Part shown: positions 9,301 through 17,478 of the stretch, piece by piece | How the letters are laid out: the number at the start of each line of letters is the position of its first letter | Position numbering within the stretch: position 1 is the stretch's first letter | Assembly (NCBI RefSeq): GCF_017794965.1 | Contig: NZ_CP051240.1 | Span: 1,364,001 to 1,428,000, forward strand | DNA length: 64,000 bases | Direction of reading: 5' to 3' | From: Alcanivorax sp. | Lineage (GTDB): Bacteria > Pseudomonadota > Gammaproteobacteria > Pseudomonadales > Alcanivoracaceae | Notes under the pieces: generated by a model | The model's input: the letters and a program-made list of their open reading frames with translations, nothing else | What the model was told of the DNA's origin: nothing | Database searches by the model: none | Made by a program: the position numbers and the translations under genes

Positions 9301-11111
9301 CCGCCTTCAACCACATGCATATCTTCGTTGATCCGGATCCGGATCCTGCCCGTACCTTCAAGGAGCGACAGCGGCTGTTCACCACCCGGGGCTCAACCTG
9401 GGACGATTTTGACCGTGACTGCCTCTCCGAAGGTGCGGAAATCTATTCCCGCTCGGCCAAGAATATCCGCCTCAGTTCCCAGGCCTGTGAGGCGCTGGGG
9501 GTCGAACACGACAGCCTGACCCCTGCCGAGCTGATACAGGCCATCCTCAAGGCGCCGGTGGAACTGCTCTGGAACGGTGGCATTGGCACCTACGTCAAGG
9601 GCAGCAATGAGAGTCATGCCCAGGTGGGAGACCGGGCCAATGATGCTATCCGTATCAATGGGCGTGAATTGCGTTGCCAGGTGGTCGGTGAGGGCGGCAA
9701 CCTGGGCCTGACCCAGTTGGGGCGGGTGGAGTTTGCTCTGCAGGGTGGGCGCATTAATACCGATGCCATTGATAACTCCGGCGGTGTGCACAGTTCTGAC
9801 CGGGAAGTAAATATCAAGATTCCGCTCAACCAGATGCTCAAGGCGGGAACCCTCACCCATTGCGAGCGGGACCCCCTGCTCGAAGCCATGACCGATAATG
9901 TGGCCGAGGCGGTGCTGCGAGATAACTATGTTCAAAGCCTGGCGCTGAGTTTGCTGGAATACGATGCGGCAAGTCGTCTTGAGGAGCACGCCAGCCATTT
10001 GCGCATGCTGGAGCGCCAGGGCGTGCTCACTCGTTCGGTGGAATTCCTGCCTGATGACGAGAGCCTTACCGAGCGGCGCTCCCGCGGCAAGGGATTGACC
10101 CGTCCCGAGCTGTCGGTGCTGCTGTCCTATACCAAGAATGCCCTGTTTGATGCCTTGCTGGCTTCCCGGGTGCCAGACGATCCATTCTTTGACCGGGATG
10201 TGCTTCACTACTTCCCGTCCATGCTGGTTGAACAATACAGCGAGGCATTGCTCAACCATGGCTTGCGGCGGGAATTGATTGCCACGGTGCTGGCCAATGC
10301 GGTGGTGAACCGGATGGGCTTTGCGTTCGTTCACCGTACCTGCGATGAGCATGGGCTCTCACCGCATAGACTGGTGAAGGCCTATGCCATGGCCCATGCC
10401 GTATTCGATGCGGATGGCTACTGGCAGACCGTGGATCAACTGGATGGTGTTGTCGATAGCCAGGTGCAGTTGCGCCTCTATGGCCGGGTAATTGGTTTGC
10501 TCAAACACATGACCACCTGGTTGCTGTTCTACAAGTGGGGACGCCGTCCGGTGGCGGAAGCCATGGAGCGTTTCCATGCCGCCATTGTCGAGCTGGAACA
10601 GCTGCTGCCGGACATCCTGCCAGGTGGTTACCGTGAGGATTGGCAGCAGGCAATCACAGGGATGGGCGACGATGGCATCCCCGAAAAGGAGGCCCGCATC
10701 CTGGCCAACACCATGGTGCTCGGAAGCGGGCCTGATATCGCGGAGCTTGCCTCCCAGGCCCAGGTACCCTTGAAGTTGGCGGCGCAGGTGTATTTCACGG
10801 TTGGCGATCGGCTCAACATTCTCTGGTTACTGTCTGCCATCGTTGATCTCAACGTGAATGGTAAATGGCAGGCCCTGGCAAGGGCCAATCTGCGCGAGGA
10901 TTGTTATCGTCTCCATCGTCAGGTGGCGGCCAGGGTGCTGGAGCAGGACGGTGACAATGCAGAACAACGCTTTGCGGCCTGGCAGAACAATGCCAGCAAC
11001 AAGGTGGAGTTCAGTATCCGGCGCCTGCACAGCCTTCAGGCTGACAGCCAGCATGACTTCATGACGTTGGCGGTGGGGGTGCGGGAACTTCGCAAATTAA
11101 GGCTGCTATAG
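6312..11111 (+). CDS. gdhB: NAD-specific glutamate dehydrogenase, large (GDH180-type)
   Basis: At 1599 residues this matches the large bacterial NAD-GDH family, which oxidises glutamate to 2-oxoglutarate and ammonia using NAD and feeds amino-acid carbon into the TCA cycle. The N-terminal half (about 1-700) holds ACT-like regulatory regions. The catalytic part carries GGLRWSDRREDFRTEVLGL and VGAKGGFVVK (about residues 800-845), PYLVVAADKGTATFSDIAN, and the nucleotide-binding fold with VGIGDMGGDVFGNG. A helical C-terminal domain completes it. A strong GGAGGAAAGG precedes the ATG. It is monocistronic, with a weak hairpin downstream at 11119-11136. Confidence 0.95.
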   Translation: MQDDIAQRQTLMLAQLERMLAEQIDAEEQPLFRNFLASYFEMASHASLNARTPEQLFRLAHDHWQLACQRDQELLLEICPPARSGELACLRTVTTDIPFLMDSVSMAVRDADTAIDWAIHPVLRIRRNEQGQITHVDGVGDGEHPAESLIYLEFEPLTSDRDYAALREQLTLVLDELRVVVSDYHPMLDNLHATGENLSRDYPDRDQDELQEALAFIDWLQHEHFTFLGYARSHAHSDGEVTRLQLDNDAGLGLARTGSRYADADQFIAPHEEMAKYITHGRLVVVTKANMRSSIHHPHYMDVISIKRLAEDGSVEGTDRYIGLFSLDAYINRPRDIPLIRRKVNHVLERSRLPERSHSGKHLRDIIYQLPRDELFQCSEDELFHMCMGIRALRDRDHLRLFLRRDRYGRFYSCMVYLSRERFSRELRDKVTDELMRLCNGVSVERTVDFLREGLARIHCIIRIPQGTQLGMTEGQVEERLLVVTRSWADQLRAILREEGEEGAALAMRYGDAFPLGYQEHSSPMEAAADIHYLAQLSSSQPVLPSLSVTEEDSAACPTYLRLFSLGHPLGLSDILPLLENFGLRVVSQEPTRLSLRDGQDQWVQSFSVRVSGDCALGPVQQKRFFEDAFLACWQGRTENDGLHRLVLLAGLNTRQIVCLRVLTRYLVQTELPFSQSYMEQLLADHAAIARLLVKLFENRFDPSVDDARRQKEGVSLAQALDHELDQVASLDGDRVLRAFLSVVRAGLRTNFYQRNEEGKEKTYVSLKLDPTRVAELPPPLPMFETFVYSPQMEGIHLRGGPVARGGLRWSDRREDFRTEVLGLVKAQMVKNAIIVPVGAKGGFVVKQGNPLNREEWQEQGVACYQQFIRGLLDITDNREEDTVVAPPSVVRHDSDDPYLVVAADKGTATFSDIANGLADEYGFWLGDAFASGGSVGYDHKKMGITARGAWESVKRHFREKGKDIQQAPFTVVGIGDMGGDVFGNGMLLSSQIRLVAAFNHMHIFVDPDPDPARTFKERQRLFTTRGSTWDDFDRDCLSEGAEIYSRSAKNIRLSSQACEALGVEHDSLTPAELIQAILKAPVELLWNGGIGTYVKGSNESHAQVGDRANDAIRINGRELRCQVVGEGGNLGLTQLGRVEFALQGGRINTDAIDNSGGVHSSDREVNIKIPLNQMLKAGTLTHCERDPLLEAMTDNVAEAVLRDNYVQSLALSLLEYDAASRLEEHASHLRMLERQGVLTRSVEFLPDDESLTERRSRGKGLTRPELSVLLSYTKNALFDALLASRVPDDPFFDRDVLHYFPSMLVEQYSEALLNHGLRRELIATVLANAVVNRMGFAFVHRTCDEHGLSPHRLVKAYAMAHAVFDADGYWQTVDQLDGVVDSQVQLRLYGRVIGLLKHMTTWLLFYKWGRRPVAEAMERFHAAIVELEQLLPDILPGGYREDWQQAITGMGDDGIPEKEARILANTMVLGSGPDIAELASQAQVPLKLAAQVYFTVGDRLNILWLLSAIVDLNVNGKWQALARANLREDCYRLHRQVAARVLEQDGDNAEQRFAAWQNNASNKVEFSIRRLHSLQADSQHDFMTLAVGVRELRKLRLL

Positions 11112-11118
11112 CCTAATA

Positions 11119-11136
11119 ACCGCCAGTGTCTGGTGG
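11119..11136 (+). terminator. Weak hairpin after gdhB
   Basis: CCGCCAG-TGT-CTGGTGG forms a short stem with one G-U pair, eight bases past the stop codon. There is no T tract, so terminator function is uncertain. Confidence 0.35.
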
Positions 11137-11163
11137 GCAGTCAAAATCATTGAGTCTGCAGGC

Positions 11164-11201
11164 CTGTTGATATACTGTACATAATGACAGTATATCAACA
11201 G
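11164..11201. promoter_or_regulatory. LexA (SOS) box in a 15-bp palindrome
   Basis: CTGT-N8-ACAG occurs at 11175-11190 with the classic flanks TA and TA. It is embedded in a perfect inverted repeat with 15-bp arms (11164-11178 and 11187-11201). It ends nine bases before the ATG of the radical SAM gene, so LexA bound here would cover the promoter or start region. Confidence 0.85.
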
Positions 11202-11209
11202 GAGTCGGT

Positions 11210-12250
11210 ATGCCTGCCGTAAACCGGGGAACGCTGAGCCAGATGCCAGGCCGCTTTGCCGTGTCGCACAGTGACATGCATGACGGCCCGGTGAATCGTC
11301 CCACCCGCTATCACCGTGAATTGGCACGAAGCATTATCGTGACCAACCGCAGCCCGGACTTGCCGTTTGCACAAAGTATCAATCCCTATCGGGGGTGTGA
11401 GCACGGCTGTATCTATTGTTACGCACGGCCCAACCATGCCTATGTGGATCTTTCCCCGGGCCAGGATTTCGAAAGCGAGATTTTCTGCAAGGAGAATGCA
11501 GCGGAGGTGTTGCGCGACAGTCTGCGCAAGCCCGGCTACCGCTGTCAGCCTGTGGTGCTTGGAACGGCCACGGACCCCTATCAACCGGCAGAGCGGGAAC
11601 GCAAACTTACCCGGGAAGTCCTTCAGGTACTGGCGGATTGTCAGCACCCCTTCAGCCTGATTACCAAGAGCACGTTGGTGCTGCGGGATCTGGATCTGAT
11701 CGTCCCCATGGCCCGGGCGGGGAGAGCCACCGTGACGGTATCGGTGACCACACTGGATAACCGGCTAAAGGGGCAACTTGAGCCCCGGGCCAGCGGCGGC
11801 AAGGAGCGCCTGCGCGCGGTTAGGGAGTTGAGCCGGGCAGGGGTGCCGGTGTCGGTGCTGGTGGCCCCGGTGATTCCCTTTATCAATGACCATGAGCTGG
11901 AGGACATTGTGGGGCAGGTGGCACAAGCCGGCGCTGAGCACGCCGGTTATGTGGTGTTGCGTTTGCCCCATGAAGTCGGGCCGCTGTGGCAGGAATGGCT
12001 GGATACTCACTATCCGGACCGGGCGGAGAAGGTGATGTCTGTGATGAGGGACCTGCACGGTGGTGCGATTTACAACAGTCGCTGGCATCAGCGTCAGAGC
12101 GGGCAGGGCGCCTGGTCCCATCTGTTACGCCAGCGTTTCGAGGGTGCCTGCCGGTCAGCGGGGTTGTCGGCCCGGGAAGGCCTGGCGTTGGATACCAGTG
12201 GTTTCGTCCCACCGGGACCCCACGGCCAGTTGGCGTTGTGGGACGCCTGA
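11210..12250 (+). CDS. PA0069-family radical SAM protein (SplB-like)
   Basis: A protein of 346 residues with the radical SAM cluster motif CEHGCIYC (Cys63, Cys67, Cys70; CX3CX2C) in the TIM-barrel part. It belongs to the Rv2578c/PA0069 family (COG1533), distantly related to spore photoproduct lyase. The reaction is unknown. The LexA box directly upstream makes it a probable SOS gene; from memory, the Pseudomonas aeruginosa homologue PA0069 was reported in the SOS regulon. The start ATG at 11210 has GGAG upstream. A link to nucleic-acid repair is inference. Confidence 0.85.
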   Translation: MPAVNRGTLSQMPGRFAVSHSDMHDGPVNRPTRYHRELARSIIVTNRSPDLPFAQSINPYRGCEHGCIYCYARPNHAYVDLSPGQDFESEIFCKENAAEVLRDSLRKPGYRCQPVVLGTATDPYQPAERERKLTREVLQVLADCQHPFSLITKSTLVLRDLDLIVPMARAGRATVTVSVTTLDNRLKGQLEPRASGGKERLRAVRELSRAGVPVSVLVAPVIPFINDHELEDIVGQVAQAGAEHAGYVVLRLPHEVGPLWQEWLDTHYPDRAEKVMSVMRDLHGGAIYNSRWHQRQSGQGAWSHLLRQRFEGACRSAGLSAREGLALDTSGFVPPGPHGQLALWDA

Positions 12251-12332
12251 GACGTATTCGGCTTTTGCATATAGCCTGACCTTCCTGTCTTTGCTACTTT
12301 AGTGACCCTTGGTTACTTATATGGAGATAGGC

Positions 12333-13109
12333 ATGGATTCAGCAGCGTTGCGTGCGGTTGTGGTGACCGGAGCCAGTGCAGGGATCGGTGAAGAATTTGC
12401 ACGCCAACTGGCCGTTTCCGGGCACCATCTGGTGCTGGTCGCACGACGACTGGACCGGCTTGAAGCCCTGGCCAGCGAGTTGAAGGCCCGGCATAACATT
12501 CAGGCTCTCTGTATCGCATCCGATCTTGCCAGAACAGATGCTGCAGAGACGCTGGCCGCTGAACTGGAAGCGAAACAGGTACAGGTCACCGGGCTGGTGA
12601 ATAATGCGGGCTTTGGAGACCGTGGCTCGGTACAGGCGTTGCCCCTGCAGCGCCAACTGGACATGATCCAGGTCAACGTGACGTCATTGGTGGATCTGAC
12701 CTGGCGCTTGTTGCCGGGCCTGAAAGCGGTACCCAACAGCTTTGTTATCAATGTGGCTTCCACGGCAGCGTTTCAGGCTGGCCCGAACATGGCCGTGTAT
12801 TACGCCAGCAAGGCCTTTGTGCTGTCCTTCTCTGAGGCGCTGCACGAGGAGGTAAAAGGGGATGGGGTGGCGGTCAGTGCCCTTTGCCCCGGTGCCACGG
12901 ATTCTGAATTTGCCAGCGAAGCCAACATGACCAATACCCTGCTGTTCAAGGCCGGCACCATGACCCCCGAGGCGGTCGTCCGCAAGGCGCTGGATGCCCG
13001 GCGACGGGCGATTGTCATCCCCGGGCTGAAGAACCTGTTGCTGGTGTGGATGGGCAAGCTGTCGCCGCGAATGATCACCCGTCGACTGGCAGGCTGGCTG
13101 CAGGCATGA
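12333..13109 (+). CDS. SDR family NAD(P)-dependent oxidoreductase
   Basis: A classical short-chain dehydrogenase of 258 residues. The cofactor motif TGASAGIG is at 12-19, NNAGFG near 88, and the catalytic Ser143, Tyr156 and Lys160 lie in NVASTAAF and YYASK with normal spacing. The substrate is not evident. I chose ATG 12333 because GGAG lies six bases upstream; ATG 12321 would add four residues. The stop overlaps the start of the TetR gene (ATGA), which indicates translational coupling in an SDR-TetR-hydrolase operon. Confidence 0.85.
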   Translation: MDSAALRAVVVTGASAGIGEEFARQLAVSGHHLVLVARRLDRLEALASELKARHNIQALCIASDLARTDAAETLAAELEAKQVQVTGLVNNAGFGDRGSVQALPLQRQLDMIQVNVTSLVDLTWRLLPGLKAVPNSFVINVASTAAFQAGPNMAVYYASKAFVLSFSEALHEEVKGDGVAVSALCPGATDSEFASEANMTNTLLFKAGTMTPEAVVRKALDARRRAIVIPGLKNLLLVWMGKLSPRMITRRLAGWLQA

Positions 13110-13723
13110 CGTGCTGTTTTCAGCGCGCCCGCTCTCCGGAGCAAAAGGCTGAACGGCGGGCGCAGATTCTTGAGGCCGCCGCCGAGGCCATCGCAAAACA
13201 GCCCTTTCAGTCCATTGTCCTGGCAGATATCGCCCGTCAGAGCGGTGTCACCAAGGCTGCACTGTATCGGTACTTTCCTTCCAAGGAAGCACTGTTTCTG
13301 GCGCTTTACCTGGGTGAGCTGGAGCGCCTTACAGAGGGGATGGTGCTCGGTGATGGTCCCATGTGGGCGCAGCTGTCCAGCTTGTTGAGTGATCATCCGC
13401 TGTTCTGTCGCCTCACCGCCATCTTGCATTCGGTACTGGAACAGAATCTGGATGAGGAGCAGGCCATCGCATTCAAGCAGGCCCTGTTTCGTCACTTTGC
13501 ACGGTTGAGTCAGCGGCTTCAGCAACATTACGGCCTCCCCGAAGAGCAGGTGTTGACCTACCTGTTACAGGTCCAGCAAAGCATTATCGGCTGCTGGATC
13601 ATGAGCCATCCCGCGCCTCTGGTAGAGCGGGTCATTGCACGACCGCCGCTGGATGTCTTCAGGGTGGATTTTACCAAAGCGCTGGCCGCCCAGCTCAAAG
13701 CCCTGCAGGAGGCTCTGCCATGA
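13106..13723 (+). CDS. TetR/AcrR family transcriptional regulator
   Basis: A regulator of 205 residues with an N-terminal TetR helix-turn-helix (ILEAAAEAI through GVTKAALYRYFPSKEALF, about 20-65) and a ligand-binding C-terminal part. It starts inside the SDR stop codon (ATGA) and its own stop overlaps the next start in the same way. Local autoregulation of this operon is likely but no operator was identified. The N-terminus contains a CC pair just before the HTH, a minor oddity. Confidence 0.85.
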   Translation: MTCCFQRARSPEQKAERRAQILEAAAEAIAKQPFQSIVLADIARQSGVTKAALYRYFPSKEALFLALYLGELERLTEGMVLGDGPMWAQLSSLLSDHPLFCRLTAILHSVLEQNLDEEQAIAFKQALFRHFARLSQRLQQHYGLPEEQVLTYLLQVQQSIIGCWIMSHPAPLVERVIARPPLDVFRVDFTKALAAQLKALQEALP

Positions 13724-14373
13724 GCGATGAAACTCCCTTGCCGCAACTGCTGTTGACCACCGCCAGCCAGCCCCGGTCATTGTTGCTGCTGGCCCATGGT
13801 GCAGGGGCCCCCATGGATAGCGACTTCATGAATACCATGGCAGAGGAGATTGCCCGCAGAGGAATCAGCGTGGCCCGTTTTGAGTTTCCCTACATGCAGC
13901 GGCGCCGAGAGGAAGAACGCAAGCTGCCTCCGGATCGTGCTCCAAAACTGTTGGCACATTTTCAGAAAGTGATTGCCCAGGCTGAAACACTGGGGTTGCC
14001 AATCTGGCTGGCAGGAAAGTCCATGGGGGGGCGTATGGCCTCAATGTTGGCGGCAGATAATGATTTGCGGCCTCGTTCCGTGCAGGGTGTCGTCGCGCTG
14101 GGGTACCCTTTTCATCCTCCGGGAAAGCCAGAGAAAACTCGCACACAGCATCTGGCAACAATCAATATGCCGATGCTGATTTGTCAGGGAACCCGGGACC
14201 CGTTCGGCAAACCGGATGAAGTTGCCAGTTACGGTTTGCCGGATTGTGTCCGGCTACACTGGCTGGAGGGGGGCGACCACGACTTCAAGCCGCTAAAACG
14301 CAGTGGCCGTACTCAGGGTGACCTGATAAGAGAAGCTGCAGAACAGCTTGGCGCTTTTATATTAGCTAGATAA
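13720..14373 (+). CDS. Alpha/beta hydrolase (Tex30/KANL3-like family)
   Basis: A protein of 217 residues with an alpha/beta hydrolase fold. The oxyanion region is LLLLAHGAGAPMDSDF, the nucleophile elbow GKSMGG contains Ser101, and the late acid/His part is EGGDHDFK. The family contains small uncharacterised esterase-like proteins. It is coupled to the TetR gene by a 4-base overlap, so it probably works with the SDR enzyme on a common substrate (inference). Confidence 0.8.
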   Translation: MSDETPLPQLLLTTASQPRSLLLLAHGAGAPMDSDFMNTMAEEIARRGISVARFEFPYMQRRREEERKLPPDRAPKLLAHFQKVIAQAETLGLPIWLAGKSMGGRMASMLAADNDLRPRSVQGVVALGYPFHPPGKPEKTRTQHLATINMPMLICQGTRDPFGKPDEVASYGLPDCVRLHWLEGGDHDFKPLKRSGRTQGDLIREAAEQLGAFILAR

Positions 14374-14394
14374 CAGGATTGATGTGGGGGATGC

Positions 14395-15792
14395 ATGGAG
14401 GCATGTGGTTACCATGTTCGCAAACCGGCGAGCTGGGTGTGTGAAGGGTGCAGCAAACGCTACTGTACCCAGTGTGTGCCGGGGGGCGAGCGTAATTTCA
14501 AAGCCGGACAACCTCGTTGTCATCTTTGCAGCCAGCGCCTGGACTGGCGGGGTGACGGCTTGCCGCGTTTGCCGTTCTGGAAACGTTCGAAAGACATTCT
14601 GAGCTATCCGCTCAGGCATCCTGCCGTTTGGTTGTTGCTGACGTTCGGGGTGGCCAACGTCATTGTCAGCAACGTGATCACTCTGCTGTTTTTCCTGTTT
14701 ATTTCTACCTTGCTTTCTGTGTATGGCATGTTGGTCATTGCGGAGGTGGCAAAGGATAACTGGGAACCCCCTTCACCCATGGAGGGTATTTCAGAGGGTG
14801 GCTTGTTGCTCCGACAGCTGGGGTTGATGTTTGTCCTTTTCGTGGGGCCTTTTGCCTTTGCCTCCACGTCACTGGTGATTTCTCTAGGGCTATTGGCTCT
14901 GGCAGCGTTCATTCTGCCCGCCGCGCTGATGATCCTTGCGGTGAGCCGTTCCTTGCTGGATGCGCTGAACCCCTTGCTCTGGTTGCAGCTGGTTGTAACA
15001 GTGGGGGCGTCTTATCTGTTGTTGTGGCTTGCCGTAATGGCGGTCACTGCTGCGCCGACGTTGCTGGGGTCCGCCAACGCCTTGCCCGCGCTGGTTTTTC
15101 TTGGGGCTGTGTTTTCTGCCTATACCACTCTGGTTGCTGCTGCGATGATGGGCGCCCTGCTGAACGAAAAAGCGCGCGAGCTAGGGCTTGGCGTGGATGA
15201 AGACCGCGGCCGCTCTTTGGCGGAGAATGAGTACGAGGTGGCTGAGGTGCTCGGTGCGGCGCATATCTATGCTCAGGAAGGGCGGCTGGAGGATGCCCTC
15301 CGGGTGGTAAACCGTGGGTTGGCGTCCGCGCCAGTACATATGGAACTCAACTGGCGCCGCTTGCGGTTACTGAAACTGCTGGGTAAGGACGCTGCCTGGC
15401 TGGATCATCTGGCAAAATTTACCCGACACCAGATCAGTAATGGTAATACGGGCACCGCTGTGCAGATCTGGCTGGAAGCGATTCAGCAACACCCGAATCT
15501 CCGCTTCGATGATGATCCTGCCCTGTGTCTCTCCCTGGCTCATGCCTTGTACGAAAGGGGCCGTATCCATGAAGCCCAAAAATTGCTGATAAATCTTCAT
15601 CAGCGAGCTCCCCGGTTCAAGGGGTTGGGGGAGGCGTATCTGTTGCTGGCCAGACTCTACCTTGAGCAGGGGACGGCAGATGCTGCGACAAGACTGGTGA
15701 ACTTTGTGAAGAAAAATTTTCCAGATGTTCATGATAGCGAGCAAGGCAGAGAGACATCCGCCTTGTTGGTCAGGCTGCAGGCCCGCAATTGA
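14395..15792 (+). CDS. Membrane protein with B-box-like zinc finger and TPR repeats
   Basis: 465 residues. The N-terminus has a Cys/His set spaced like a B-box zinc finger (Cys4, His7, Cys16, Cys19, Cys24, Cys27, Cys42, Cys45). About five to six hydrophobic segments occupy residues 75-260. A cytosolic C-terminal part (about 275-465) has TPR-like helix pairs (AEVLGAAHIYAQEGRLEDALRVV, ALYERGRIHEAQKLL). I do not recognise a named family. The arrangement suggests a membrane-anchored scaffold. It lies 21 bases after the hydrolase gene and may be cotranscribed. Confidence 0.75.
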   Translation: MEACGYHVRKPASWVCEGCSKRYCTQCVPGGERNFKAGQPRCHLCSQRLDWRGDGLPRLPFWKRSKDILSYPLRHPAVWLLLTFGVANVIVSNVITLLFFLFISTLLSVYGMLVIAEVAKDNWEPPSPMEGISEGGLLLRQLGLMFVLFVGPFAFASTSLVISLGLLALAAFILPAALMILAVSRSLLDALNPLLWLQLVVTVGASYLLLWLAVMAVTAAPTLLGSANALPALVFLGAVFSAYTTLVAAAMMGALLNEKARELGLGVDEDRGRSLAENEYEVAEVLGAAHIYAQEGRLEDALRVVNRGLASAPVHMELNWRRLRLLKLLGKDAAWLDHLAKFTRHQISNGNTGTAVQIWLEAIQQHPNLRFDDDPALCLSLAHALYERGRIHEAQKLLINLHQRAPRFKGLGEAYLLLARLYLEQGTADAATRLVNFVKKNFPDVHDSEQGRETSALLVRLQARN

Positions 15793-15797
15793 TGCCA

Positions 15798-16010
15798 GGG
15801 AGCCTCTGAATAACGCCTTGGGTACTCAGCGTGGCCTGGACCGCCCTTCGGGTCTTCCAGGCTGACCCACACTCGTTGTTGCCTGTTCTTGAAGGTGTGA
15901 GCCTCGACAGGCAACCAGCATGCCTTGCAAAAGTGCGCCCCTCTTTACCTTTGTCCAGGGGGGGGGCAGCCTGAAAGACTGAGCATGCAGGGAGTTATTC
16001 AGAGGCTCCC
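15798..16010. mobile_element. MITE-like element with 20-bp terminal inverted repeats
   Basis: Bases 15798-15817 and 15991-16010 are inverted copies (19 of 20 match; the outer 17 are perfect), beginning GGGAGCCTCTGAATAA. The 213-base unit has no coding capacity, as expected of a non-autonomous element derived from an insertion sequence. No clear target duplication is seen. The right end lies inside the rhomboid gene and supplies its last codons and stop. Confidence 0.65.
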
Positions 16011-17341
16011 AGGCCCAATGGATCCAATTGTTGTCGTAGCCTGTCCATACGAGGGTGTTGCCAGTTCTGAGACTCCAGACCGTTAATGATGCCACGGGCG
16101 ATCTGTGTTCTTTGCTGGCGCATGGCCAGTTCGGCAAGTAACAGCCGGTAGGAGGGGGGCAATTGGGCGATGTTGCCACCCAGGGCCTCATATTCCTGCC
16201 ATAGCCAGGCTAACAGGGCCGCTTTTTGGGGCTGGTTATTCAGGGTTTTCATGGCGTAGACCATGGCGTTGTCTATCCGTTTTTGCCGCAGCCCCATCTC
16301 CAGAAAAAAGCCCCACAACGGTTTGCTGGTCGGGTATCGCTCTAGCCATTGCTGGCAGCGTTGCTGAGCCTCGGCAAATCGTAATTCCTCTGCCAGCTTC
16401 TGGCAGGCTTCTGGCACGTCATGCTCTGCAGGCTTTTCCATGGCGTCGTGGCCAGAGTGTGCATTTGGCTTGCTGTAGGGAAGCAAGAACGCCAGCAGAA
16501 GGCCACTAATCAGGCCGCCGGCATGAGCCATGTAGGCAACATTGGTGTTAGTGGTGAACGCTTGCACCAGTTCCCAGCCAAGCCACACGGGGAACAGTAC
16601 CAGTGCCGGTGCGCGAAAACTGCCGAAGACAAAACCCAGGGTATAAAAAAACTCCACCTTGCGAAGGCGATAGGTGCCCGCATAGAGTCCCATGATGCCG
16701 GAAATTGCACCGGATGCGCCCACCAGCGGCATTCCGCCGTCTGGATCCACAAGGATAAACAGCAGGCCGGCGCCCATGCCAGACAGCAGATAGCTGATGC
16801 TGAACCTCAGCGACCCCCAGTAGCGTTCCATGGCAATACCAAAAATGATCAGCCAGACCATGTTGCCGAGAAGATGGAACCAGTCACCGTGCATGAACAG
16901 GGAAGACACGAATGCAGTGGCCGTTGGCGAATCAGGTATCAACCCCCAGCGGTAGGAAGAGAAGCGGGCAATCCAGTCTTCCATGTTGCTGCGTAAAGAG
17001 ACCCATTGTTGCGGTGGGGCATTCAGGGTCCATTGTTCATGGACGTGCTGGGCAAAGGCTTGATTGAACCAGCCGTAGGCGAACATGAAATCCTGACCGC
17101 GGTCGTCCATTGCCACGGCATCGGCATAGGTGTTGCTGTCCTGGCGGGACAGCCAATCCAGTAATAACGGGGCTTCGTACTCTGCCAGCAGCTCTAGCTG
17201 CTGGTCGGACAAGGGCACTTCAAGCTGGTTGTCGCGATGGGCATTGACCGCAAAGATGAGGGTATTGGCGATAATCAGAAGAATGCATACCCAGGGTGCC
17301 GTTCTTCGGCCGCTACTCTGCTCAACAGGTAGTATCAACAT
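15995..17341 (-). CDS. Rhomboid family intramembrane serine protease
   Basis: 448 residues. A first membrane segment lies at about 17-35, a long periplasmic loop follows, and a six-helix rhomboid core runs from about 145 to 300 with catalytic Ser210 in VGASGAISG and His273 in AHAGGL. The C-terminal part (about 320-448) is soluble and TPR-like, which is unusual for small bacterial rhomboids. The last residues (GASE) and the stop codon are encoded by the end of the MITE-like element, so the original C-terminus may have been altered. The substrate is unknown. Confidence 0.9.
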   Translation of the reverse strand: MLILPVEQSSGRRTAPWVCILLIIANTLIFAVNAHRDNQLEVPLSDQQLELLAEYEAPLLLDWLSRQDSNTYADAVAMDDRGQDFMFAYGWFNQAFAQHVHEQWTLNAPPQQWVSLRSNMEDWIARFSSYRWGLIPDSPTATAFVSSLFMHGDWFHLLGNMVWLIIFGIAMERYWGSLRFSISYLLSGMGAGLLFILVDPDGGMPLVGASGAISGIMGLYAGTYRLRKVEFFYTLGFVFGSFRAPALVLFPVWLGWELVQAFTTNTNVAYMAHAGGLISGLLLAFLLPYSKPNAHSGHDAMEKPAEHDVPEACQKLAEELRFAEAQQRCQQWLERYPTSKPLWGFFLEMGLRQKRIDNAMVYAMKTLNNQPQKAALLAWLWQEYEALGGNIAQLPPSYRLLLAELAMRQQRTQIARGIINGLESQNWQHPRMDRLRQQLDPLGLGASE

Positions 17342-17445
17342 TGCGGTTTTCCTTGCCCCTTTGTCGTCCTGGTCTTTATTAGGCAGTTTGTTTCATTGAG
17401 ATGTCGGGTGCAATGGAGAGAGAGAGGGAAGGCTGATCGGGAAAG

Positions 17446-17469
17446 CGGTGCCCGGCAAACCGGACACCG
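17446..17469 (-). terminator. Hairpin after the hotdog gene
   Basis: A 10-bp stem with one G-U pair (17446-17455 with 17460-17469, loop CAAA) lies ten bases beyond the stop of the hotdog gene. On the minus strand it is followed only by CTTTCCC, so termination is plausible but not strong. Confidence 0.45.
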
Positions 17470-17478
17470 TTGTGTGAA

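Noticed and set aside
9393..10352. Long reverse-strand open frame inside gdhB
   Set aside because: It is a shadow of the GC-rich coding frame of gdhB; no domain or start signal.
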